Assembly (NCBI GenBank): GCA_963667715.1
Contig: OY763926.1
Coordinates: forward strand, 3,534,001-3,598,000
DNA from: JAFGDI01 sp963667715
GTDB taxonomy: Bacteria; Planctomycetota; Phycisphaerae; Sedimentisphaerales; SM23-30
Length of the DNA stretch: 64,000 bases
Reading direction: 5' to 3'
Shown here piece by piece: positions 1 to 8,860 of this stretch. Position numbers and translations under genes: made by a program. Position 1 is the stretch's first letter; every line of letters starts with the position of its first letter. The notes beneath the pieces are model-generated. The model made no database searches. It was given only the letters and a program-made list of their open reading frames with translations, and had not been told where the DNA came from.

Positions 1-227
1 ATAAGCCCGGCAAGGTCAAGCTCCAGCTCAGCCGAAGTATAATCATAAACCTCCAGCAGATCAAAAGCCGCATCAGCCTCAGTTAGAACCTCAGCCCGCT
101 CCAAAACTCCCCGCCAGCCGCTCAGGAAATTCCCGATCGAACCAAGCGAATCCATCCCCCAGCCATTGAAGAATATCAATAACCTGCCGGAAACTGAATT
201 TTGAGTTTTATAAAAAATATATCTCAT
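1..227 (-). CDS. bioG: BioG-like pimeloyl-ACP methyl ester esterase (N-terminal part)
   Basis: Only the first 75 or so codons are in the window; the gene runs off its left edge. The ATG lies at 225-227 on the minus strand, seven codons after an in-frame stop, so this start is well fixed. The visible protein begins MRYIFYK and carries L-I-F-F-N-G-W-G-M-D near residues 17-26, a signature of the BioG/DUF452 esterases, followed later by E-V-Y-D-Y. BioG removes the methyl ester from pimeloyl-ACP methyl ester and so ends the BioC-type pimeloyl pathway; that is family knowledge. The position downstream of bioB and bioF on the same strand fits the assignment. The catalytic Ser, Asp and His lie beyond the window or cannot be placed. 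Confidence 0.8.
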   Translation of the reverse strand, partial: MRYIFYKTQNSVSGRLLIFFNGWGMDSLGSIGNFLSGWRGVLERAEVLTEADAAFDLLEVYDYTSAELELDLAGL

Positions 228-256
228 GCGTTTGGTGCCAGGAGTGAGTTAAAGGA

Positions 257-402
257 AGTAATAAGAAACAAGAAATATGAAATAAGCTCCAGTGTTGCTT
301 CGCAACCTGATTTAAAACAGGCAAAGCCTGCAATATAAATCAGACAGCTTCGAGCGGAGCGAGAAACATGAGCTTGTTTCTTACTTCTTGTTACTTATTA
401 CT
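257..402. repeat. Palindromic intergenic repeat, copy 1 (bioF-bioG gap)
   Basis: A 146-bp element with long imperfect inverted arms (257-289 and 370-402), each built from a GTAAYAAG-like repeating unit. Inside are three small hairpin-like motifs: GTTGCTTCGCAAC, CAGGCAAAGCCTG and CGAGCGGAGCGAG. Copy 2 at 1638-1776 matches it in inverse orientation along its whole length. It separates bioF from bioG and could fold in the transcript. Confidence 0.75.
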
Positions 403-454
403 AAACATTTTCATTCAACAACCACTTCGCTTCCTCTGTATAAAAACGAAACGG

Positions 455-1618
455 CTAAACATTATCCAATATCTTATCAATATCCGCCTCGGTTAAACCA
501 GCGTTCAGCGAGAAACGCAGACGAGCTGTGCCAAATGGTACCGTGGGCGGACGAATGGCAAAGACCAAAATACCGGCCTCTCTCATTTTATCAGCCAAAG
601 TCAGGGCCGCTGTGTTTTCACCTACTACCAGCGGAACAATATGACTACTCCCCATCGTCTCCAGCTGTTTGAGCTTTAGCCCATCACGCAAACGATCTGC
701 AATAGCAGCCAGATGTTGGCGACGATCGTTCATATCGATGATCTTCTCCAGCATAAACCGGGTCCAGCTCACTACCAGCGGCGGCAGAGCCGTGGTAAAG
801 ATCAGCGAACGCATCTTATTGACCAAATAATCTTTCATAAGCGGACTCATAATCGCAACCGAGCCCATTGAACAAGCCGCCTTACCAAAAGTGCTCACGA
901 TTATATCGATATCATCCACCACACCCTGCTGCTGACACATTCCACAGCCGGTTTCGCCAAATAAGCCAAAGCCATGAGCCTCATCCACTATCAATACGGC
1001 ATCATATTTCTGCTTAAGCTCAACCAGTCTACGTAAATCAGCAACATCACCATCCATACTGAATACACTTTCAGTAATTATGAAGATATGGCGATATTTG
1101 CCGTGATTCTTCGCCAGCATAGTCTCAAGATGTTCACAGTCAAGATGGCGATACCGTTTGAACTTCGCCCCTGCCAGCGTCGCACCATCGATAATACTGG
1201 CATGATTGAGCTTATCACTAAGGACAAGATCGCCCTTACCGCCCAGAGCAGGCAGCATACCAACATTAGCATGATATCCGCTATTAAAGACAAGAGCCGC
1301 CCGACCGCCGTACATCTGCGATAGTAGATCTTCCAACTGTTCATACTCTGCATGATTACCAGTCAACAACCGGGAAGAAGCCGCTGCCAGAGAATATGAG
1401 CTGCTACATGGATCACTAGCAATACGGTCGAAAAATTCCTTTTTAAGCTGCTGATCAGTAGCCAGACCAAGATAATCGTTCGAGGATAGATTCATCATCT
1501 CCCTACCGCCGAGCTTCGCCGCACCATCAGCAGTAAAGTCAATATTAGTCAGCTTACGCATCTGGTCACGACCATCAAGACTGGCCAACTGTTTATCAAT
1601 ATATTCGTAAAATTTCAA
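455..1618 (-). CDS. bioF: 8-amino-7-oxononanoate synthase
   Basis: BioF is the PLP enzyme that condenses pimeloyl-ACP with L-alanine to give 8-amino-7-oxononanoate (KAPA), the first step of biotin ring assembly. At 387 residues it has normal length. Family landmarks are S-S-N-D-Y-L-G-L (45-52), S-G-Y-H-A-N-V-G (113-120), L-N-H-A-S-I-I-D-G (137-145), V-D-E-A-H-G-F-G (211-218; Asp212 and His215 contact PLP) and S-T-F-G-K (Lys246, expected Schiff-base lysine). The start codon is TTG, placed six bases after a GGAG ribosome-binding site; no ATG start fits better. bioB lies upstream and bioG downstream on the same strand, with repeat elements in both gaps. Confidence 0.95.
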   Translation of the reverse strand: MKFYEYIDKQLASLDGRDQMRKLTNIDFTADGAAKLGGREMMNLSSNDYLGLATDQQLKKEFFDRIASDPCSSSYSLAAASSRLLTGNHAEYEQLEDLLSQMYGGRAALVFNSGYHANVGMLPALGGKGDLVLSDKLNHASIIDGATLAGAKFKRYRHLDCEHLETMLAKNHGKYRHIFIITESVFSMDGDVADLRRLVELKQKYDAVLIVDEAHGFGLFGETGCGMCQQQGVVDDIDIIVSTFGKAACSMGSVAIMSPLMKDYLVNKMRSLIFTTALPPLVVSWTRFMLEKIIDMNDRRQHLAAIADRLRDGLKLKQLETMGSSHIVPLVVGENTAALTLADKMREAGILVFAIRPPTVPFGTARLRFSLNAGLTEADIDKILDNV

Positions 1619-1637
1619 TTAAGCTCCGTTTATAATT

Positions 1638-1776
1638 AGTAACAAGTAACAGGTAATAAGCTTAGGTATCTCGCTCCGCTCGAAACTGTTTGATTATTAT
1701 TGCAGGATTTGCCTGCTTAAAAACAGGTTGCGTAGCAACACCTTAGCTTGTTACTTGTTACCTGTTACTTTTTACT
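1638..1776. repeat. Palindromic intergenic repeat, copy 2 (bioB-bioF gap)
   Basis: Inverted relative to copy 1. The left arm (1638-1667, starting AGTAACAAGTAACAGG) pairs with the right arm (1740-1776) over about 30 bp with few mismatches. The internal motifs are CTCGCTCCGCTCG, a CAGG/CCTG hairpin and GTTGCGTAGCAAC. The right arm touches the bioB stop codon, so the bioB-bioF junction consists almost wholly of this element. Confidence 0.75.
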
Positions 1777-2800
1777 ATTCAATTATCAATCCAAGCGATT
1801 CTATCATTCTTCTATCACTATCAGGCACCTGGCCCGACGTTGTCAGATAATCTCCCGTCATCAGGGCATTTGCCCCGGCAGCAAATATTTCACATTGCCT
1901 CTCACCCAGTACTGCCGCCCTACCGCCGCAAATTCTAAGTGTCTTATCAGGTAAAATTAAACGATATATCGCAATTATTCGTAATGCATCATCAGCCAAA
2001 AGCAGCTGCGAACTGCCCAGCGGAGTTCCGGCATGAGGATATAGAAAATTTATCGGGATACTGTCAACATCAAGCTCATCCAAAGCAAGTGCAAGATCGA
2101 TTCTATCGCCCCAGCTCTCACCCAAACCGAACAAACCGCCAGAACAAACCTTCATCCCCATCGCGATCGCAGCTTTAACCGTCCCGAGCCTGCTCTGCCA
2201 TTGCTGGGTAGTACAGATCGAAGGATAATATCCCTCCGAGCTCTCGAGATTATGGTGATAGCGATCAATACCGGCAGCCTTTAGCCGGGCAAGGTCTGTA
2301 TCACTAAGCCTCCCTAGCGAACCGCAGACACCAAAACTAACATTACCACGCACCGCATCGACCGCGGCAATGAATTTATCAATATCATCACCGGAAAGTC
2401 TGCCGCCGCTGGTCACCACGCCACAATTATGGGCCTGATTACCATCTATCTGCCTGAATCTATCAGCAAGCTTATCACTTTCAAGGAACGGGTACACCGG
2501 GGCATCAGCTTTATTATGCCCGCTCTGCGAACAGAAAGTGCAGTCCATATCACAGACACCGCTTTTGGCATTTATGATCATGCACAACCGGACCTTATTG
2601 CCAAAAAACTTCTCTCGTACCTCTGTCGCTGCCTTGCAAAGCTCTGCCAGCGAAGCCTGCTCCAGCAATTGCAAAGCTGTTGACTTATCGCAGCCCTGCC
2701 CAAGGAGTGCTGCTTGTTTTACTTGTTCTAAAATATCCATCTTCATTAAGCCGAAAGAAGCTCCAAACTCATTTGCAAGCCCACCACCACTTTCAACCAT
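1775..2800 (-). CDS. bioB: Biotin synthase (radical SAM)
   Basis: BioB inserts sulfur into dethiobiotin to make biotin, using S-adenosylmethionine and two Fe-S clusters. The radical-SAM cluster motif C-D-M-D-C-T-F-C is at residues 83-90 (Cys83, Cys87, Cys90). Other family marks are S-Q-S-G-H-N after the motif, Y-H-H-N-L-E-S-S, the G-E-S-W-G-D-R turn, and I-P-I-N-F-L-Y-P-H-A-G-T-P-L. The 341-residue length is normal. The ATG at 2800 has AAGGAT seven bases upstream, which supports it over the later Met at residue 19. It is the first gene of the visible biotin run; bioA and bioD are not in the window. Confidence 0.96.
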   Translation of the reverse strand: MVESGGGLANEFGASFGLMKMDILEQVKQAALLGQGCDKSTALQLLEQASLAELCKAATEVREKFFGNKVRLCMIINAKSGVCDMDCTFCSQSGHNKADAPVYPFLESDKLADRFRQIDGNQAHNCGVVTSGGRLSGDDIDKFIAAVDAVRGNVSFGVCGSLGRLSDTDLARLKAAGIDRYHHNLESSEGYYPSICTTQQWQSRLGTVKAAIAMGMKVCSGGLFGLGESWGDRIDLALALDELDVDSIPINFLYPHAGTPLGSSQLLLADDALRIIAIYRLILPDKTLRICGGRAAVLGERQCEIFAAGANALMTGDYLTTSGQVPDSDRRMIESLGLIIE

Positions 2801-2825
2801 TCATCCTTACAAACTTATCTTATAT

Positions 2826-2839
2826 GTAACCGTTCACAC
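2826..2839 (+). repeat. 14-bp repeat GTAACCGTTCACAC
   Basis: The same 14 bases occur at 30154-30167, and an inverted core (TGTGAACGGT) occurs at 30379-30388. Here the motif lies just upstream of bioB; a related GTAACCG hairpin closes the same gap near ychF. It could be an end of a decayed repeat or a binding site. Confidence 0.45.
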
Positions 2840-2978
2840 GGATTCTATTAAAAGTTAAAATGAATAGTCAGATATAATTTGCATATTCTATTCTAAAACC
2901 GTACTGTTACTCAAAATGGGAAAATATCGTTAAGGAATATATTCTACACTTTTTACCTTTAACCTTTTACTTTTCACC

Positions 2979-2996
2979 GTAACCGCAAACGGTTAC
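2979..2996. terminator. Hairpin after ychF
   Basis: GTAACCG-CAAA-CGGTTAC, a perfect 7-bp stem with a 4-base loop, directly after the ychF stop. No clean U-tract follows on the minus strand, so termination is only likely; it may instead belong to the GTAACCG repeat family. Confidence 0.45.
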
Positions 2997-2998
2997 TC

Positions 2999-4099
2999 TT
3001 ACACATTAAACAGGAAGTGAACCACATCGCCATCGTTCATAACGTAGGTCTTGCCCTTTACTTCCAGCACACCAGCGGTACGAGCGCCAGATTCACCTTT
3101 ATGAGTTATAAAGTTCTCAAAGCTTACAACTTCCGCACGAATAAAGCCACGTTCGAAATCGGTATGAATTACACCAGCCGCCTGAGGTGCTGTCCAGCCC
3201 TGCTCTATAGTCCAGGCACGAACTTCCTGTACACCAGCAGTAAAATATGACATCAGCCCCAGAGCATGGAATGATTTATGAATAACCTGCTCCAAACCAC
3301 TCTCCTCTACTCCCATTGACTCAAGAAACTCCTGCTTCTCTTCATCTTCCATACCAACCATTTCTTCTTCCAGCTTGGCACAGATCTTGACTACTTCACA
3401 GTTACGCTCTTCGGCTATCTTTTTCAACTGACTAACGTATTCATTATCATCCTGCAGGCCATCTTCATCAACATTGGCCAGAAATATAACTTTCTTTGCA
3501 GTTATAAATCTCATCTCGGTAAAGAATTCCTCCTTGAGATTATCATCTGACCACTCGAAACTTAACGCTGGCTTACTCTGCTCAAAATGCTCTTTAAGTG
3601 CCTGTGCCATTGTATGACATACTGCCAACTTCTTATCTGTACGCATTAGTTTCGAGATACGTTCGATCTTACGTTCGAGTTGCTCAAGGTCTGCAAAAAT
3701 AAGTTCAAGCTCAATAACTTCAACATCTTCCTGAGGATTTGGCTTGGCCGCTACGTGAACTACATCGTCATTGTCAAAACAACGTACCACATGCAAAACC
3801 GCTGCCGTCTCACGAATATTCGCCAGAAACTTATTACCAAGCCCTTCACCCTTACTAGCACCTTTTACCAAACCGGCAATATCTACAAATTCAATAGTAC
3901 TGTGCATTATCCGCTTGGGATTAACAATTTCTGCCAGTGCTTCCAGACGCTTATCCGGCACAGGTACGATCGCCTTATTGGGCTCTATTGTACAAAATGG
4001 ATAATTTGCCGCCTCAGCGTTCTGTGCCTTAGTCAATGCATTAAAAGTCGTACTCTTGCCAACATTTGGCAAACCAATCAATCCCATGCTTAATGCCAT
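2999..4099 (-). CDS. ychF: Obg-like GTPase/ATPase YchF
   Basis: YchF is a universally conserved P-loop protein of the Obg family that binds ATP as well as GTP and associates with ribosomes. G1 is G-L-P-N-V-G-K-S-T-T (residues 8-17), the switch region includes D-I-A-G-L-V-K-G-A-S-K-G-E-G-L-G-N-K-F-L, and the C-terminal TGS domain holds the conserved Y-F-T-A-G-V-Q-E-V-R-A-W-T, F-E-R-G-F-I-R-A-E-V and E-V-K-G-K-T-Y-V-M-N-D-G-D-V. The length of 366 residues is standard. GAGG lies just upstream of the ATG. It appears to be a single-gene unit, 242 bp from dprA, and that gap shows nothing recognisable. Confidence 0.97.
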   Translation of the reverse strand: MALSMGLIGLPNVGKSTTFNALTKAQNAEAANYPFCTIEPNKAIVPVPDKRLEALAEIVNPKRIMHSTIEFVDIAGLVKGASKGEGLGNKFLANIRETAAVLHVVRCFDNDDVVHVAAKPNPQEDVEVIELELIFADLEQLERKIERISKLMRTDKKLAVCHTMAQALKEHFEQSKPALSFEWSDDNLKEEFFTEMRFITAKKVIFLANVDEDGLQDDNEYVSQLKKIAEERNCEVVKICAKLEEEMVGMEDEEKQEFLESMGVEESGLEQVIHKSFHALGLMSYFTAGVQEVRAWTIEQGWTAPQAAGVIHTDFERGFIRAEVVSFENFITHKGESGARTAGVLEVKGKTYVMNDGDVVHFLFNV

Positions 4100-4341
4100 T
4101 TTAATCCTCGGAATATATGCAGGTAATTTACTGTTTAATAATTAGTTACATCTACTTTCTGCCAGCTGCCAAACCAAAGTCCTTAACAGCTGACACACCT
4201 GAATCCCCATAAATCAAGCCCTGTATTATACGCTTTTTCTCTAAAAAAGCAATTTGATTACACTTTATGCGCAGAGCTATCACCATCTGATATAAGCAGA
4301 TTATAGAATTGAAACATTATTAAAGGAATAAAATACCAGTA

Positions 4342-5520
4342 TTACCCAACTGCGTCAGCAATGCAATTGACCTTCCTCATGAAAAAACTGCCCGGCATCT
4401 GTCTAATAAGCCCTTTCAACTGTAAACTTGTTAGTGTCGCATTCACAGCACCTGGCTTTCGACCACTTTTATATATTATCGTGTCTATATGGACTGGTTC
4501 AGTCTCGATCTGGTCAAACACCAAACGCTCATCAGCCGAAAGGTTAAGGTCGTCAGCACTAAACAATGGCATGTCCAATGCCTGCTGAGCCTTAGCTGAT
4601 TTCTCTCCTGCATAAGACTTCATTGTATCACCTATTGAGCCTAATGCCTCCATAACATCATCAATACCAGCAACTAACGTCGCACCATCACGTATCAGAG
4701 CATGTGGCCCCTCACTACAGGGATTATCTACCCTGCCCGGCACAGCCATCACTTCTCGACGATACTCCTGTGCCAGTCGAGCCGTTATAAGGGCACCACC
4801 ACGCTTTCTTGCCTCTATAATAATGGTAGCCAGCGATAAGCCTGCAATTATGCGATTCCTCGCAGGAAAATTAGATCCTATTGGCTCAAAATTCACCGGC
4901 AGCTCACTTAATACCGCCCCATTTGCTGATATTATCTCTGCCAGATCAGCATTCTCCGGTGGAAATACTCCTGCCAATCCTCGTCCCTGAACGGCAAAAG
5001 TCCGCCCTCCTCCAGCTATCGCACCTCTATGTGCAACAGTATCTATACCTCTGGCCAACCCAGATACAACAGTAACACCAGCAGATGCAAGTAGATGCGC
5101 AAATCTAGATGCTTGTTCATGACCATACTGACTACACGTACGAGATCCAACTATTGCAACCGACAGATTATCTGCACGCGTTACATCTCCTTTTACATAA
5201 AGAACATGCGGCGGATCATCTATATCTTTCAGTAGCATTGGATAATCAGGATCATCTAAGGTAAGTACTTTTATCCCAAGCTTCATAGCCATATCATATT
5301 CATACTTGGCCTTACTGTCATCTCGCATGGAATTATAGATAAATTCTGCCTTCTTTTGCGATATCCCCTTGATCTGGGACAGTTTATACACAGAAGCACT
5401 AAGAACACCATCTATACCACCAAAAGCTACCAGCAAAGTTCCAAAAGTCTTTGGACCGACATCTTTCACCAAATGAAGCTGAAGCCACTTAATCGCTTTA
5501 TTATAGGACGTATCACTCAT
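4342..5520 (-). CDS. dprA: DNA processing protein DprA
   Basis: DprA protects incoming single-stranded DNA and loads RecA during natural transformation. An N-terminal helical, HhH-like region (about 1-70) is followed by the Rossmann-like DprA core: V-A-I-V-G-S-R, then V-S-G-L-A-R-G-I-D-T-V-A-H, V-F-P-P-E-N, S-E-L-P and F-P-A-R-N-R-I-I-A-G-L-S. A C-terminal winged-helix segment ends the protein (392 residues). GGGGATAAA precedes the ATG. Together with the pilus ATPases at 10038-12981 it would fit DNA uptake competence, but no comEC or comEA is present to support that. Confidence 0.96.
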   Translation of the reverse strand: MSDTSYNKAIKWLQLHLVKDVGPKTFGTLLVAFGGIDGVLSASVYKLSQIKGISQKKAEFIYNSMRDDSKAKYEYDMAMKLGIKVLTLDDPDYPMLLKDIDDPPHVLYVKGDVTRADNLSVAIVGSRTCSQYGHEQASRFAHLLASAGVTVVSGLARGIDTVAHRGAIAGGGRTFAVQGRGLAGVFPPENADLAEIISANGAVLSELPVNFEPIGSNFPARNRIIAGLSLATIIIEARKRGGALITARLAQEYRREVMAVPGRVDNPCSEGPHALIRDGATLVAGIDDVMEALGSIGDTMKSYAGEKSAKAQQALDMPLFSADDLNLSADERLVFDQIETEPVHIDTIIYKSGRKPGAVNATLTSLQLKGLIRQMPGSFFMRKVNCIADAVG

Positions 5521-5747
5521 TTTATCCCCATATCACCAAAAACAAAATAATTGCGAATTTTTCAGAATGAAATCGAAAATCGAACAGATAACTTCTTTAT
5601 TATAGGTCTATCCCTGGATATGTCAAGAAAAGCCAATATTGTTTTGATGCTTTTCTTCTATAACGGCTTTATATCTGTATGTATTATTCCGAAAAAATGG
5701 ATGTAACATAATATAACGATAATAGCTTATACAATGAGATATATAAT

Positions 5748-8700
5748 ATGCAACACCAAAGTTTGAAACAAATAATATGCATATACGCATTACTCCTGCT
5801 GTTATTTTTCATTCCAATCCTGAATGAAGCGTCAGCACAGGAAAGCTCACATAATGTACTCGTTATAAATTCTTACCATTACGGCTACCAATGGTCTGAC
5901 GATATTGTACGAGGAATAAAAGATGAATTTGAGATCAATCTGCCCAATACCAATCTTTACATAGAATACATGGATAGTAAGCATTTTGATATGGATTACA
6001 TAAACGACACTTTTTACAAGCTATTAGAAAAGAAACATGCGAAACGTAAAATTGACTTGATCATAACTAGCGATGATACCGCCAGTTACTTCATTTTCGA
6101 CTACTACGAAGAATTATTCAGTGGTGTGCCCGTGGTTTTTTGTGGCGTAAACGACTGGCGACCTGACCAAGTACTTACTAATGAAGCACGCAAAGCTAAT
6201 ATCACAGGAATTGTACAAAAAACGGGTTTTGGTGACACTTTTAGACTAGCCAAAAGTATATACTCAAAATTCGATAAGGTCATGCTTATCAGCGATAAGA
6301 AACCAACTGGATATGGCTATCGTAAAGATGCTCTACAGTCTTTTAAAAATATTCCAGAGATTAAAACTATTTATGATATCAACGGCAATGACTATACGAC
6401 CTCTGATATGATTAAAGCTGTAACTGAAGCCGATGACCATACCGCCATTATCTACGCTATCTGGTCCATGGGTAAGGAAAATATTTTCTACGAAACCCAG
6501 AATATTGCAGCAAAACTTTCAAACCTCTCCCCTACCCCAATATTTGGAACATCAGATGTCAATATTAAAAGAGGCTTGCTGGGCGGCCTTATAACTCAGG
6601 GGTATTCGACAGGTAAAGGCACTGCTCAAATTGCAGAAGAAATACTTAACGGTAAAACAGTATCGCAATTCCCAATAAACGAAAACGGGATACTTGAATA
6701 CGCCTTTAATCTGAGCCAACTGGAAAAATGGCATATAGATAGAAATATGTTACCTGAATCATCTATTATATATGACACAGAAAGCACAACAGTAATTTTC
6801 AGTGATGATGAAAAGAAATGGATTAAAAATAATCCTATAATTAGTGTAGCTATTACTAATGATGAGCCATTTACTATTATTAAAGATAAGCCTGAAGGTA
6901 TCGGCATTGAATATCTTAAGTATATTCAAAACATTACAGGACTGACTATTCAATATCGAAATTACGACAGTTTCAGCGACTACCTTGACAAACTATCTGT
7001 TGATAACTCTGCTGATATCTTCATCATGACCACTGCAACTGAAGCTAATAAAGAAAAACTGCTGCTCTCTGAGCCATGGATCACACTTTATCAGTCATTA
7101 TTTGTCAATAAAACTGAAAACATGATTCTCTACACTGGGCTAAACTCGATAAAGAATAGAACTATCGCTGTACTTTCTGACTCATTTTCACAAAGCATCA
7201 TAAAAATACAGTTCCCTTCAATAAACGTAATAACTGTACCAGACTATAAAGCTGGCTTCGACGCAGTTTTACACGGCAAAGCATACGGTTTCCTTTGTAA
7301 TCATACCGCCGGAGCATACCATGCAAATTTATTGCATATAGAACAGAATATAACTGTAGCTCCTTCATACGACATTGAAAGTCAGAATATTTCTATCGGT
7401 GTTTCAAAAAAACAACCTGTTCTCTACTCTATTATTGCAAAAGCATCAACTAAAATAACAGAAACTGAAATAGAAAATATCCGCCAGAAATATTGCACCG
7501 TCACATCTGCTGAAACAGGTATTCAGTTTACTGATGTACTTAAAATAGGCTTTATCGCACTATGTATATTTACAGCGATTACTACTATAACCTTAGTTCG
7601 CCTAAGAAAGCTAAAAGCAGAACTCGAAAAAGCATATACTGAACTACAAAATCATTCAGACACTCTGGAGCAAAAAGTTAACTTCCGTACTCGAGAGCTT
7701 AATGAGAAAAACAGCATTCTCGAAAACACCTTGGAGCAGCTAAAAAAAACCCAGAGTCAGCTTATACTATCAGAAAAGATGGGGGCTCTTGGTCATCTTA
7801 TAGCTGGTATTGCACACGAGATAAATACCCCGCTGGGAGCGATAGGTTCTGCAAGAGAAATACTCACAGACAATATGCTGAAAATGCTGCAAAATAATAG
7901 AAAGCTCATTGTCTGGCTCAACCAGTCTGATGGCCCACTATTAGACAAAATGCTCAATGAAGCTATAAACATTAAAAATGTACCAATGTCTACTCGTGAA
8001 AGAAGAAATCTTAAAACACTTACAATAAACAAACTTGAAAAGTTAGAAATAAGAAACTATGAAGAAATAGGAAAAATCATTACTGAAATTCGCATGAATG
8101 ATAATTTCGAAAAGTATCTCCCTATTCTGAAAGATGAAGATGCTATAGAAAAACTAACTGTCATATCAAATATTATTGATATTTTTATACTTTGCGAAAC
8201 CATAGAATTAGCAGTAGATAAGGCTTCAAGAATAGTATTCGCCTTAAGGAACTATGTCAGGAAAAATGACTACCCTGAACAAACCATAAAAACAATTGTA
8301 AACATAAATAAAAGTATCGATACCGTCCTTATACTTTACCATAATACTATTAAAAACCAGGCACATCTTACTGTAGAATACGAAAATGATGACCTGAACA
8401 TAATTGGTAACGCAGATGAAGTTAACCAGATATGGTCTAACCTGATCCAAAATGCTATTCAAGCGATTGATAAAATAAACGGCCACATAACTGTTCACGC
8501 CATATACTGGCAAAATGGGGTTGTTGTCTCCGTGACCGACAATGGCTGTGGTATGACTCCTGAAATAAAAGCCAGAGTTTTTGAACCGCTATTTACCACC
8601 AAAAGTGCCGGAGAGGGAACTGGTCTGGGGATGGATATAGTTCATAGACTGGTTGTCGAAAATCATCAGGGATCTATAGAACTTGAAAGCACTATCGGAA

Positions 8701-8795
8701 AGGGAACTACTGCTTATGTCTGGCTGCCTACTCAAATCGATGCACAGCCACCTAAAGGCCTGGCAAATGCATTTAAGAATAAGCCTATATCATAA
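5748..8795 (+). CDS. Sensor histidine kinase with two periplasmic-binding-like sensor domains
   Basis: A 1015-residue membrane sensor kinase. A signal sequence (about 5-30) leads into an ABC-type substrate-binding-like domain (about 33-330, opening with V-L-V-I-N-S-Y-H and Y-Q-W-S-D-D-I-V-R-G). Next is a second domain like family 3 solute-binding proteins (about 355-585), a membrane helix (about 594-614) and a coiled coil (about 618-675). The kinase core has an H box (I-A-H-E-I-N-T-P, His690), an unusually long stretch of some 130 residues, then N, G1, F and G2 boxes (N-L-I-Q-N-A-I-Q-A-I, D-N-G-C-G-M, P-L-F-T-T-K, G-T-G-L-G-M). It should autophosphorylate in response to small molecules outside the membrane. 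No response regulator or transporter is adjacent, so its pathway is unknown. Confidence 0.93.
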   Translation: MQHQSLKQIICIYALLLLLFFIPILNEASAQESSHNVLVINSYHYGYQWSDDIVRGIKDEFEINLPNTNLYIEYMDSKHFDMDYINDTFYKLLEKKHAKRKIDLIITSDDTASYFIFDYYEELFSGVPVVFCGVNDWRPDQVLTNEARKANITGIVQKTGFGDTFRLAKSIYSKFDKVMLISDKKPTGYGYRKDALQSFKNIPEIKTIYDINGNDYTTSDMIKAVTEADDHTAIIYAIWSMGKENIFYETQNIAAKLSNLSPTPIFGTSDVNIKRGLLGGLITQGYSTGKGTAQIAEEILNGKTVSQFPINENGILEYAFNLSQLEKWHIDRNMLPESSIIYDTESTTVIFSDDEKKWIKNNPIISVAITNDEPFTIIKDKPEGIGIEYLKYIQNITGLTIQYRNYDSFSDYLDKLSVDNSADIFIMTTATEANKEKLLLSEPWITLYQSLFVNKTENMILYTGLNSIKNRTIAVLSDSFSQSIIKIQFPSINVITVPDYKAGFDAVLHGKAYGFLCNHTAGAYHANLLHIEQNITVAPSYDIESQNISIGVSKKQPVLYSIIAKASTKITETEIENIRQKYCTVTSAETGIQFTDVLKIGFIALCIFTAITTITLVRLRKLKAELEKAYTELQNHSDTLEQKVNFRTRELNEKNSILENTLEQLKKTQSQLILSEKMGALGHLIAGIAHEINTPLGAIGSAREILTDNMLKMLQNNRKLIVWLNQSDGPLLDKMLNEAINIKNVPMSTRERRNLKTLTINKLEKLEIRNYEEIGKIITEIRMNDNFEKYLPILKDEDAIEKLTVISNIIDIFILCETIELAVDKASRIVFALRNYVRKNDYPEQTIKTIVNINKSIDTVLILYHNTIKNQAHLTVEYENDDLNIIGNADEVNQIWSNLIQNAIQAIDKINGHITVHAIYWQNGVVVSVTDNGCGMTPEIKARVFEPLFTTKSAGEGTGLGMDIVHRLVVENHQGSIELESTIGKGTTAYVWLPTQIDAQPPKGLANAFKNKPIS

Positions 8796-8800
8796 AAAAA

Positions 8801-8832
8801 CAGGCCTGAAAGTATTTATCCTATCAGGCCTG
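8801..8832. terminator. Terminator between converging kinase and CvpA-like genes
   Basis: CAGGCCTGA (8801-8809) pairs perfectly with TCAGGCCTG (8824-8832). A run of seven As at 8794-8800 becomes a U-tract for minus-strand transcripts, so it is a strong intrinsic terminator for the CvpA-like gene and probably a weaker one for the kinase gene. Confidence 0.85.
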
Positions 8833-8860
8833 CTTTGTATTAACTATTTTAACAACACAA

